Positions 35,998-44,172 of a stretch of 64,000 nucleotides of DNA are shown piece by piece. The notes under the pieces were generated by a model. That model made no database searches and had not been told where the DNA came from. It saw only the letters and a list, made by a program, of their open reading frames with translations. This DNA is from Bacteroidota bacterium (lineage in GTDB: Bacteria; Bacteroidota; Bacteroidia; Palsa-965). Positions within the stretch are counted from its first letter, which is position 1; each line of letters opens with the position of its first letter. The stretch is from the NCBI GenBank assembly GCA_006218065.1, contig VBWE01000018.1, forward strand, positions 28,733-92,732, written 5' to 3'. The position numbers were made by a program, and so were the translations under genes.

Positions 35998-37722
35998 ATG
36001 AATCGTTTTCTTATCCCTCTTTTTTTTCTCGTCCTGCTCAGCGGCTGCAACGGCTGTTCCGACAAGAAAGATGACAAGCAGGTAAAAGCCGAAGATCCTG
36101 AACAAATAAACCGGCTCACTGCGGATTTCATCAAAGAAAAAATTTCCAGCCTCTATACGTCCAAAAGCTCGTCCCTGGCCGGCGATACCATGCTGACCGG
36201 CGCCTGGCTGAAAACGTTTTATACGGGACGCGAATACAAAACCGCATGGACAGACAAAGGAAAATTTGTCCCGGCCGGTGATACGCTTTTCAGGATCGTG
36301 CAGGATGCGATCGCCTACGGACTGATCCCGAAAGATTATCACGCGGCATTGCTCGACAGTCTTTTCCGCACGGCTTACGACAGCACGGAAGAAAATTACA
36401 ACGTAACCAAGCTGGCCCAGGCCGATATCCTCCTCACGGATGCGTTTTTCACTTTCGCGGTACATGTCTCCACGGGCCGGATGGCTGCGGATACCAGCGA
36501 AGAACGTGAATGGCATCCGCAGCGCTTCGATAGCACGCTGAACATTGTAACCTTGCTGAACGAAGCCATCAAAAACAAAAATATCCGCGCCACGATCGAC
36601 AGCCTGGAACCGAAACACAAGGATTACCGCCTCGTGAAAAAACAGCTCGCGCTTTTCCGGAAAGAATTTGCAAACGCCGACTGGGATACGCTTCCCGATA
36701 TTGAAAAAGATACCGCCGCATTTTACAAAGCGCTGAAACCTCGCCTCATCGCCGGGCACGATTACGACACGACAAAAACCGGCGACGATTCGTTGCTGCT
36801 GGCCGAAGCGATCAAAAAATTCCAGAAGCGATGCGGGCTGGAACCCGACGGCAAAACCGGCAAGCTGACGCGAAAAGCGCTGAACATGACCAAAGAGGAT
36901 CGTATCCGCCAGTTTGCCGTGAACCTGGAACGCTGGCGGCTCGAACCGCGTCAGTACGACAAACGTCACATACTCGTCAATATCCCGGCTTTCCACATGA
37001 AAGTGATGGAAGAAGACACGATGGTGATGGAATCAAGGATCGTGGTGGGTGCGCCGAAAACACAAACGCCGCAGCTCACGAGCAAGATTACGTTCATGAT
37101 CATGTACCCTTACTGGAATGTGCCGTACAGCATCGCCTGGAAAGAAATTCTGCCCGCAGTGAAACGCGACACGAATTACCTGCACAAGAAAAATTTCGAG
37201 GTACTCGACCGGAACGGGAATATCGTACCGCCTTCGCAGGTTAACTGGAGCAGGCTCAGCAAAGGCAACCTGCCCTATAAATTCCGGCAGCGGATCGGTG
37301 AAGACAATTCACTGGGCGTGCTCAAATTCGACTTTGCGAACAAATTCGGCGTGTACATGCACGATACAAATTCGAAACGGTATTTCAGCGTGGAAAACCG
37401 CGCGCAGAGTCACGGCTGCATGCGCCTGGAGAAATATAAGGAACTGGCCTATTTCCTGATCCGCGAGGATAGTGTCAAACTTCCTAAAGACACGTTTGAT
37501 GTCCAGCTGACGCAGCAGGTACAGCGCCGCATTTATGTGAAAAAACCGCTGCGGCTTTACGTGCGTTATTTCACCTGCTTCACCGATTCGAAAGGAAATT
37601 TTTTCCTGCTGAACGATCTTTACGGCCGCGATGAACGCATCATGCGCGTGCTGTACAACGAAGGCGGACGCTCGAAGAAAAAATACGTCGCGCCTGCCCC
37701 GACTCCCGCCACCAAAGCGTGA
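35998..37722 (+). CDS. L,D-transpeptidase (YcbB-like) lipoprotein
   Basis: 574 aa from ATG 35998. Lipobox LLSGC near residue 19, then a helical scaffold domain, a peptidoglycan-binding segment near 265-300 (AIKKFQKRCGLEPDGKTGKL) and the YkuD catalytic domain ending in SHGCMRLE near 470, with the nucleophile cysteine and histidine in place. This order (scaffold, PG-binding, YkuD) is that of YcbB/LdtD, which makes 3-3 cross-links in peptidoglycan in the periplasm. The gene stands alone; it ends at a convergent palindrome (37733-37812). Confidence 0.9.
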   Translation: MNRFLIPLFFLVLLSGCNGCSDKKDDKQVKAEDPEQINRLTADFIKEKISSLYTSKSSSLAGDTMLTGAWLKTFYTGREYKTAWTDKGKFVPAGDTLFRIVQDAIAYGLIPKDYHAALLDSLFRTAYDSTEENYNVTKLAQADILLTDAFFTFAVHVSTGRMAADTSEEREWHPQRFDSTLNIVTLLNEAIKNKNIRATIDSLEPKHKDYRLVKKQLALFRKEFANADWDTLPDIEKDTAAFYKALKPRLIAGHDYDTTKTGDDSLLLAEAIKKFQKRCGLEPDGKTGKLTRKALNMTKEDRIRQFAVNLERWRLEPRQYDKRHILVNIPAFHMKVMEEDTMVMESRIVVGAPKTQTPQLTSKITFMIMYPYWNVPYSIAWKEILPAVKRDTNYLHKKNFEVLDRNGNIVPPSQVNWSRLSKGNLPYKFRQRIGEDNSLGVLKFDFANKFGVYMHDTNSKRYFSVENRAQSHGCMRLEKYKELAYFLIREDSVKLPKDTFDVQLTQQVQRRIYVKKPLRLYVRYFTCFTDSKGNFFLLNDLYGRDERIMRVLYNEGGRSKKKYVAPAPTPATKA

Positions 37723-37732
37723 TCAGGAACGC

Positions 37733-37812
37733 TCCATGCCAAACTCACAACGTACAATGATCAATGAATCAATCCGTCCAATGAACATTGATCATTGTGC
37801 GTTTGACATGGA
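37733..37812. repeat. Palindrome of the TGATCAATG family between convergent genes
   Basis: TCCATGCCAAACTCACAA and TGATCAATG on the left pair with CATTGATCA and TTGTGCGTTTGACATGGA on the right, apart from two mismatches and a 7-nt bulge. Related to the palindrome between sucA and sucB. Confidence 0.75.
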
Positions 37813-37844
37813 ACGTTAAAATACCCGGAAGAAGCAATCCCGCA

Positions 37845-38840
37845 TCAATCTGCAAAAACAAAATTAGCCGATACCGTTTCACCGTTTTTTCCCTGCACGC
37901 GCACAAGATAAATACCGCCGGGCAGCGCATTCCGCTCGATGCGTACGCGGCCGGTTTTGGTGATGCGTTCTTCCCGGATCATTTTTCCCTGCGGATCGAA
38001 AACTTGTACCAGCGCGTCTTCCGGGTTCGCATGCAGCAGGTTGATCAAAACATAACGTCCGGCAGGATTAGGATAAACGGATAGTTTCAGCGGTTTGTCT
38101 TTTTCGGCTATCCCCACCGCGCAACCGTGCACGGCGTTGAATAAAGTCTGCAGCGAATCGATCGGCTCGAAACCGGCCGGGCCTTGCGGAACGAGCAGGT
38201 TAACAACCGGCGTGGCATTCGGCTGGTAAACGTAGATGAAGGAAGACAGCGAGGAATTGCCGGAAGTCATGCAGCGCGTATCCGCCCCGGGAACTTTCGC
38301 GCCCTGCAGCGCGGCCATCAGCTTGCAGGCCAGGTCGCCCGGCTCGGCCAGGAAACGCGCCTCCATCGAATCGAGGATCTGCTGGCCGAGCAGGATATTT
38401 CCCTGGATCGCGTAATTGGGGCCGGTAATGTGACTTTTATAATTAAAGCAGCCCGAGCCGGTAAACGCTGCCGTACGCGCCGAGCCGTTATACAGATCGA
38501 CGATTCCGTACTGCCGGATAGCCGGGTTGTTCTGCACATCGTGCACCTGCAGCGAGTCGATGATCTGTTGCGGCGAATGCCCGCTGTTCATCAGTTGCTG
38601 CGCATATTGCTGGTTGCCCGGATCCCAGTACGACTGCGTATGAATAACACCCACGCCCGGGTGCACGTCGCTGATGATGGAAACACCGCCGGCGATCTGG
38701 CTCGCATCGATGCACGAAGCGCCCGCACTGCCCGTTTCGCCGGTAACCGTATCCACGGCGCAGATGGAAAACGTATCCTGCGCGCGCAGGAAAACAAAAG
38801 GCAGGATGAAAATACTGCTGAGTATAAGTTTGCTTTTCAT
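37845..38840 (-). CDS. DUF1028-family secreted protein with T9SS sorting domain
   Basis: 331 aa. Signal peptide ending FLRAQ, then a ~210-residue DUF1028 domain (TFSICAVDTVTGETGSAGAS, DVHPGVGVIHTQSYWD, YAIQGNILLG), a predicted Ntn-hydrolase-like fold of unknown activity; then a T9SS sorting domain with LSVYPNPAGRYV. The nucleophile would be the Thr exposed after leader removal (D-TFS) if the family does act as Ntn hydrolase; this is inferred, not shown. In most species the domain occurs alone in the cytoplasm or secreted, so its export as T9SS cargo is a useful hint. Confidence 0.85.
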   Translation of the reverse strand: MKSKLILSSIFILPFVFLRAQDTFSICAVDTVTGETGSAGASCIDASQIAGGVSIISDVHPGVGVIHTQSYWDPGNQQYAQQLMNSGHSPQQIIDSLQVHDVQNNPAIRQYGIVDLYNGSARTAAFTGSGCFNYKSHITGPNYAIQGNILLGQQILDSMEARFLAEPGDLACKLMAALQGAKVPGADTRCMTSGNSSLSSFIYVYQPNATPVVNLLVPQGPAGFEPIDSLQTLFNAVHGCAVGIAEKDKPLKLSVYPNPAGRYVLINLLHANPEDALVQVFDPQGKMIREERITKTGRVRIERNALPGGIYLVRVQGKNGETVSANFVFAD

Positions 38841-38913
38841 GCGAATGGCGGATTGATTGTATCTAAAGTAGCAAGAAACAGCGACTTTGTTAGTCGGCGT
38901 TTCATAAGTCTTC

Positions 38914-38942
38914 GCTAGTCGACAACTGAGTCGTCGACTAGC
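38914..38942. repeat. GCTAGTCGAC palindrome
   Basis: Perfect 10-bp arms (38914-38923, 38933-38942) with a 9-nt loop between hflX and the DUF1028 gene. In the direction of those genes no T-run follows; a short T-run follows only on the plus strand. Confidence 0.7.
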
Positions 38943-38949
38943 AGAGTTT

Positions 38950-40137
38950 TTAGTACAAAAACTTATTATACGGATACCTTTTCACATGCAGCGCTTTCAC
39001 CTGCTCATACACCGTATTGCGCAACTCTTCTATATTCTCCCTGTTCGTGGCGGAAATAAAAATGCAGGGATCATTGAGCCGGCTCATCCAGCTGCTTTTC
39101 AACTGATCGAGCGTGAGGTTTTTGCGCGTGGCGGGACTGAGATCGTCCTCGTCTTTTTTCTCGAAACGGTACGCGTCAATTTTATTAAAGACAAGAATGA
39201 ACGGTTTGTTGAACGCACCGATATCCGCCAGCGTTTCGTTTACCACACGGATATGGTCTTCGAAATTCGGATGTGAAATATCCACCACGTGCAGCAACAG
39301 GTCCGATTCGCGTACTTCGTCCAGCGTCGACTTGAACGATTCGATCAGCTGGTGCGGCAGCTTTCGGATAAACCCGACCGTATCGGAAAGCAGGAAAGGC
39401 AGGTTGCCCAGCACCACCTTGCGCACAGTCGTATCCAGCGTGGCGAACAATTTGTTCTCCGCAAAAACTGTCGATTTGCTGAGCAGGTTCATCAGCGTAC
39501 TTTTTCCCACGTTGGTATAACCTACCAGGGCCACGCGAATCAGTTCGCCGCGGTTTTTCCGCTGCGTGGCCATCTGCCGGTCGATATCCTTGAGCTCTTC
39601 ACGCAGCGAGGAAATCCGGTTACGGATCATCCGCCGGTCGGTTTCAATTTCTTTTTCCCCCGCTCCGCCGCGGGTACCCGTTCCGCCGCGCTGGCGTTCG
39701 AGGTGCGTCCACAGGCCGGTGAGGCGCGGAAGCAGGTACTGGTACTGTGCCAGTTCCACCTGCGCCTTGGCATACGCGGTAAGTGCACGCCCGGCAAAAA
39801 TATCGAGGATGAGCAGGTTGCGGTCGATGACTTTTTTCCCGATCTCTTTTTCAATATTGCGCTGCTGCGAAGGCGAAAGTTCATCGTCGAAAATCACCAT
39901 ATCGTACGGCTCTTTTTCACAAAACGCTTTGATCTCTTTCACCTTGCCGGAACCGATGAACGTGCGCGGATCGGGTTTTTCTATTTTCTGAACGAAACGT
40001 TTTACAGGCTCCGCGCCCGCAGTATGCGCCAGGAAAGCGAGTTCATCCAGGTACTCCTGCACCTGCACAGCGCTCTGCTCGCGGTTGATCACACCCACCA
40101 GGACAGCCTTCTCCCCGAAACGTATTGCACCAAACAT
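38950..40137 (-). CDS. hflX: GTPase HflX
   Basis: 395 aa. The N-terminal HflX domain (~20-190, with FIGSGKVKEIK and LSPSQQRNIEKEIGKKVIDR) precedes the G domain: G1 GYTNVGKST, G2 region LDTTVR, G3 DTVGFI and G4 NKID. HflX binds the 50S subunit and rescues or recycles stalled 70S ribosomes under stress. The gene starts 123 bp from the palindrome-bearing gap 40138-40260 and is the first of a leftward group. Confidence 0.95.
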   Translation of the reverse strand: MFGAIRFGEKAVLVGVINREQSAVQVQEYLDELAFLAHTAGAEPVKRFVQKIEKPDPRTFIGSGKVKEIKAFCEKEPYDMVIFDDELSPSQQRNIEKEIGKKVIDRNLLILDIFAGRALTAYAKAQVELAQYQYLLPRLTGLWTHLERQRGGTGTRGGAGEKEIETDRRMIRNRISSLREELKDIDRQMATQRKNRGELIRVALVGYTNVGKSTLMNLLSKSTVFAENKLFATLDTTVRKVVLGNLPFLLSDTVGFIRKLPHQLIESFKSTLDEVRESDLLLHVVDISHPNFEDHIRVVNETLADIGAFNKPFILVFNKIDAYRFEKKDEDDLSPATRKNLTLDQLKSSWMSRLNDPCIFISATNRENIEELRNTVYEQVKALHVKRYPYNKFLY

Positions 40138-40151
40138 TTATATGGATTGTT

Positions 40152-40252
40152 TAAACTTCAAGTACGTACTCCGATTGCCGATTTTGGATTGTCGATTTAT
40201 ACTCAACAAACAATCGCAAATCGACAATCGACAATCCAAAATCGACAATCGG
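40152..40252. repeat. GATTGCCGATTT-family palindrome (copy 5) with tandem 7-bp duplication
   Basis: A partial TTTAAACTTCAAGT box (about 40150) then CCGATTGCCGATTTTGGATTG at 40171 onward. The right arm 40218-40252 matches the complement of the left 28-nt arm (40171-40198) but carries the 7-nt unit GACAATC twice and one other mismatch. Confidence 0.88.
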
Positions 40253-40260
40253 AAAAGGGT

Positions 40261-40584
40261 TCATTTGATTTGGAACGCATACACGTATTTCACCACCGCC
40301 TCCAGTTCCGCTTCGGTGAGTTTCGTTCCGAATTCCGCCATATTGCCGCGGCCGTTTTTCACCACGTTTTTTATACCGGCGGTGTCGAGCCTGCTCAGCG
40401 TGAGATCGGTGGCGCCGGCCAGCATGGCCCTTCCATTTCCGCCGTGACAAAGCACGCAGTTCGATTCGAAAACAGATTTTGCGTCGATGGCTTCCGGCTG
40501 GTTGTTTTGCTCATGGCTTCCGCACGACATAAACATGCCAAACACCAGGGTAAAAGCGGAAAGAATAAAAAGACCTTTTTTCAT
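40261..40584 (-). CDS. c-type cytochrome lipoprotein (mono-haem)
   Basis: 107 aa. Lipobox FMSC gives a lipid anchor; the haem-binding CVLCH lies near 43-47 and the axial methionine is likely in GNMAEFG. It is a small class I-like cytochrome in the periplasm that shuttles electrons. It is encoded 3 bp after the cytochrome-b-like membrane protein, so the two probably work together in a respiratory branch. Confidence 0.85.
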   Translation of the reverse strand: MKKGLFILSAFTLVFGMFMSCGSHEQNNQPEAIDAKSVFESNCVLCHGGNGRAMLAGATDLTLSRLDTAGIKNVVKNGRGNMAEFGTKLTEAELEAVVKYVYAFQIK

Positions 40585-40587
40585 CTG

Positions 40588-41040
40588 CTAAAACCAGCCG
40601 ATAAGTCCGTTGAATTTCGCCATAAACGGCCAGGGAATTGACGCCAGGATGATAAGCAGGGAGATCGTGAAGAATATCGCCACACGTTTGTGTTTCGCTT
40701 CGTCGGTTTTTCCGCGCTTGGACATCGCACTGCCCATGGTGATCAGGATAATCGCCACAAGCATCATGGCCAAATGTTCAACGGTGAAAAAACGCGTAAC
40801 GGGTTCTTTCATCGCTTCGCCCATGTTTTTATAATTGACGAGCGGGTGAATGAAATACAGGATCAGGCCGATCACTAATTGCAGGTGCGTAACGATCACG
40901 GTGTACAAAACCGTTTTGCGGTTATTGGGTGTGAATGCTTTTTTACCGAACCAGCCCGACCAGGACTGGGCGATAGCGAGCAGCAGAACGACCAGCAATA
41001 CGTAACGCAGGCTGGAATGGATGGCGGAGAGAATTTCCAT
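40588..41040 (-). CDS. Cytochrome-b-like integral membrane protein
   Basis: 150 aa with four hydrophobic helices. Histidines at H8, in VTHLQLVIG, in YFIHPLVNY and in TVEHLAMML are placed on helices as possible haem b ligands. Short proteins of this type with the GWFGKKAFT motif are annotated cytochrome B in relatives; direct haem evidence is lacking. Cotranscribed with the downstream mono-haem c-type cytochrome. A -7 TAACTTTG lies on this strand at 41061-41068, 20 nt before the ATG. Confidence 0.65.
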   Translation of the reverse strand: MEILSAIHSSLRYVLLVVLLLAIAQSWSGWFGKKAFTPNNRKTVLYTVIVTHLQLVIGLILYFIHPLVNYKNMGEAMKEPVTRFFTVEHLAMMLVAIILITMGSAMSKRGKTDEAKHKRVAIFFTISLLIILASIPWPFMAKFNGLIGWF

Positions 41041-41060
41041 AGCGGATTGTGTTTAGACGG

Positions 41061-41068
41061 CAAAGTTA
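41061..41068 (-). promoter_or_regulatory. -7 element (TAACTTTG) of the cytochrome operon
   Basis: Exact TAnnTTTG match on the minus strand; divergent from the plus-strand box at 41116. Confidence 0.5.
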
Positions 41069-41095
41069 TCAAAAACCGCCCATCACATTAGGTCT

Positions 41096-41123
41096 TTTGC
41101 CTTGCGAAAATCGGTTACATTTG
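41096..41123 (+). promoter_or_regulatory. Promoter of the amidohydrolase pair
   Basis: TTTG at 41096-41099 and -7 TACATTTG at 41116-41123, 16 nt apart; the ATG follows 22 nt later. Confidence 0.5.
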
Positions 41124-41145
41124 CTTGTTTCAGAAAAATAAGCTG

Positions 41146-44100
41146 ATGAGAAAATACCTGATAGCCTGCTGGCTCCTGTCGCTCCCGGCGATAATACCCG
41201 CGCAGGAAGGCTTCCCGGTGAACGGGGCGGCCGATAAAAATCACAATTACCACGCTTTTATCAATGCACGCATCTACGCAGATGCGGAAACCGTTATTGA
41301 AAAAGGAACGCTCCTGGTCAAAGACGGTCGCGTGGTGAGCGTCGCTGCAACGGTGGAAATTCCCAAAGGAAGCGTGATACACGACCTGAACGGGAAAACC
41401 GTTTATCCCGGGCTGATCGACGCATACACCAGCTACGGGATGCCCGAGGTGAAACGCAAACAGGGACAGGACGATCCGCAGCCCGGCGCCTACAACTGGA
41501 ACCAGGCCGTGAAACCCGAAACGGATGCTTTCCGCGTTTTTGCTGCGGATGAAAAAGCGGCCGAAGAATTGCGGAAACTGGGCTTCGGTTCGGCGATGAC
41601 TTTTGTGAAGGACGGTATCGCCCGCGGCTCGGCGACTTTTGTAACGCTGGGCGCAGGAAACGACCAGGCCGACCTGGTGAGCGAACGTGTGGCTGCCTGC
41701 TACTCGTTTGATAAAGGAACTTCCACGCAGGGATATCCTTCGTCACTCATGGGTTCTATCGCGCTGCTGCGGCAAACGTACCTCGATGCCGACTGGTACA
41801 AAAACACCACCGACAAAAAAGAACGGAATATTTCGCTCGATGCGATGAACCAGTTGCGCCCGCTTCCGCAGATTTTTGAAACCACGAACAAACTCAACGT
41901 GCTCCGCGCCGATAAAGTGGGCGACGAAGCCGGCATCCAGTATATTTTCAAAGGCAGCGGAACGGAATACCAGCGCATCGACGAAATGAGGAACACCTTC
42001 GGGAAATTCATTCTCCCGCTCAATTTCCCGATGGCTTTCGACGTGGAAGATCCCTTTGATGCTTCGCTGGTTTCTTTTTCCGAAATGAAACACTGGGAAA
42101 TGGCCCCGCTCAATCCCGCCGCACTCGAACAGAAAGGAATCGTTTTCGCCATCACCAGCAGCGACCTGAAAGACAAAAAAGAATTCTGGAAAAACCTGCG
42201 CAAAGCCATCCAGTACGGCCTGAGCGAAAAAACCGCCCTGAAAGCGCTGACCACCGTGCCAGCCGAAATGCTCGGCGTGCGCGATAAAGTGGGCGCCCTG
42301 CGCACGGGTATGCTCGCCAATTTCATCATCACCTCCGGGAATCTCTTCGCCGAAAAAACAGTGATTTATGAAAACTGGGTGCAAGGAAAACAATACGTGT
42401 TCAGCGACATGAACGCATTCGATATCCGCGGCACCTACGATATAAAAATCGGCAACATTTCCGCCTCGCTGAAAATCGCCGGCGATGTGGACAGGCCGAA
42501 AGGAAATCTCATGAAAGGCGATTCCACGAAAGAATCCGTTTCCGTCAGCCTTATCGGCCATGCCATCACCATGAGCTTCGTACCCAAAAACGAAGACCTC
42601 ACAGCCGGCGAATCGGGCGGCACTTTGCGCATGAGCGGATCGGTTGATGCAGTCACCAAACGCATGCTCGGCCGCGGGCAACTGTCCGACGGAAGCTGGT
42701 TCGACTGGAGCGCCACATTCAAAACCGGTTTCACCGAAGAAGTGTCAAAGCCGGATACTTCCAAAAAAGAAATCCCTTCGCTGAAAGACGTTCCGTACCC
42801 GTTCTCGGCCTATGGAAAACCGAAAGAAGATCCTACGCTGATCGACCAGCTTAAGAATCGTTACGATGCCGTGCTTATAAAAGACGTAACCATCTGGACA
42901 AACGAAGCCGACGGCATCCTGAAGGAAAAAGACGTTTACATGACGCAGGGCCTCATCGTCCGCATCGACGATAACATCACGCCGACCAAAGGCGCTTTCG
43001 CGAAAATCATCGACGGGAAGGGCAAGCATCTTACGCCGGGAATTATCGACGAGCATTCGCACATCGCCGCAGAAGTGCGTATCGGCGATGTGATCAACAG
43101 CGAGGACATCAATATTTACAGGCAGCTTGCCGGGGGTGTAACGGCCTGCCAGGTACTGCATGGTTCGGCCAACCCGATCGGCGGACAATCGGGCATCATC
43201 AAACTGCGCTGGGGAAAATCGCCGGAAGAAATGAAAATCGCGGGAGCGGACGGTTTCATCAAATTCGCTTTGGGCGAGAACGTAAAACATTCCAATCACG
43301 GCGATAACAACACGACGCGTTTTCCGCAGACGCGCATGGGCGTTGAACAATTTTTTTACGACAATTTCATCCGCGCCCGCGAATACGACGACCTGGTGAA
43401 AACCTGGCGGATGATGAACCAGAAATCGAAAGGCGGCCTGGCCAATCCGCCGCGCCGCGACCTCGAACTGGAAGCGCTGGCCGAAATCCTGAAGAGTGGC
43501 CGTTTCATCACCTGCCACTCGTATGTACAAAGCGAGATCAACATGCTGATGCACGTAGCCGATTCGATGGGATTCAAAATAAATACGTTCACGCATATCC
43601 TGGAAGGTTATAAGCTGGCCGACAAAATGAAAGCGCACGGCGCAAACGCTTCTTCGTTCTCCGACTGGTGGGCATACAAAATGGAAGTGATGGAAGCCAT
43701 TCCCTACAACGGCGCTATCCTGCACAAGATGGGCGTGAACACCGCGTATAACTCCGACGACGCCGAAATGGCCCGCCGCCTGAACCAGGAAGCCGCGAAA
43801 GCCGTGAAGTACGGCGGAGTGAGCGAAGAAGAAGCATTGAAATTCGTTACGCTGAATTCCGCCAAAATGCTGCACCTCGATAAAAAAATGGGCAGCATCA
43901 AAGTGGGCAAAGACGCCGACGTGGTCCTCTGGAGCGACAATCCCTTGTCCATTTATGCCAAAGCGGAAAAAACGATTATCGACGGTTTGATTTATTACGA
44001 CATCGACGAAGACAAGGCCATGCGCGAACAACTACAGAAAGAACGCGCACGCCTGGTGCAGAAAATGATCACGGAGAAAAACGGCGGAGCGCCCGTGCGC

Positions 44101-44169
44101 AAGCCGCAACCCAAATCGCCGAAGCTGCAGCACTGCGACAGTTCGGAAGATGATTATATGGAGGAATAA
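41146..44169 (+). CDS. Double-domain secreted amidohydrolase; first domain lacks the metal HxH
   Basis: 1007 aa. Signal peptide ending IIPAQ. The first amidohydrolase-like domain (~25-430) has the GKTVYPGLIDAYTS block where the metal HxH should be but reads DAYTS, so it is probably catalytically dead. A linker domain follows. The second domain (~575-975) keeps DEHSH (H637, H639), a histidine in CHSYVQSEI, THILEG, and NSDDAEMAR for the metal aspartate. Substrate unknown; imidazolonepropionase-like family members act on cyclic amides or dipeptides. The next gene, 3 bp downstream, is a second incomplete amidohydrolase, so the pair likely forms one complex. Confidence 0.8.
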   Translation: MRKYLIACWLLSLPAIIPAQEGFPVNGAADKNHNYHAFINARIYADAETVIEKGTLLVKDGRVVSVAATVEIPKGSVIHDLNGKTVYPGLIDAYTSYGMPEVKRKQGQDDPQPGAYNWNQAVKPETDAFRVFAADEKAAEELRKLGFGSAMTFVKDGIARGSATFVTLGAGNDQADLVSERVAACYSFDKGTSTQGYPSSLMGSIALLRQTYLDADWYKNTTDKKERNISLDAMNQLRPLPQIFETTNKLNVLRADKVGDEAGIQYIFKGSGTEYQRIDEMRNTFGKFILPLNFPMAFDVEDPFDASLVSFSEMKHWEMAPLNPAALEQKGIVFAITSSDLKDKKEFWKNLRKAIQYGLSEKTALKALTTVPAEMLGVRDKVGALRTGMLANFIITSGNLFAEKTVIYENWVQGKQYVFSDMNAFDIRGTYDIKIGNISASLKIAGDVDRPKGNLMKGDSTKESVSVSLIGHAITMSFVPKNEDLTAGESGGTLRMSGSVDAVTKRMLGRGQLSDGSWFDWSATFKTGFTEEVSKPDTSKKEIPSLKDVPYPFSAYGKPKEDPTLIDQLKNRYDAVLIKDVTIWTNEADGILKEKDVYMTQGLIVRIDDNITPTKGAFAKIIDGKGKHLTPGIIDEHSHIAAEVRIGDVINSEDINIYRQLAGGVTACQVLHGSANPIGGQSGIIKLRWGKSPEEMKIAGADGFIKFALGENVKHSNHGDNNTTRFPQTRMGVEQFFYDNFIRAREYDDLVKTWRMMNQKSKGGLANPPRRDLELEALAEILKSGRFITCHSYVQSEINMLMHVADSMGFKINTFTHILEGYKLADKMKAHGANASSFSDWWAYKMEVMEAIPYNGAILHKMGVNTAYNSDDAEMARRLNQEAAKAVKYGGVSEEEALKFVTLNSAKMLHLDKKMGSIKVGKDADVVLWSDNPLSIYAKAEKTIIDGLIYYDIDEDKAMREQLQKERARLVQKMITEKNGGAPVRKPQPKSPKLQHCDSSEDDYMEE

Positions 44170-44172
44170 GCC

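Noticed and set aside
39289..40641. 450-aa open frame on the plus strand across hflX, a palindrome and the cytochrome c gene
   Set aside because: It spans three real features on the other strand, including a repeat, so it is not a gene.
42745..44031. 428-aa open frame on the minus strand within the amidohydrolase gene
   Set aside because: Opposite a domain with conserved metal ligands; composition typical of a shadow frame.
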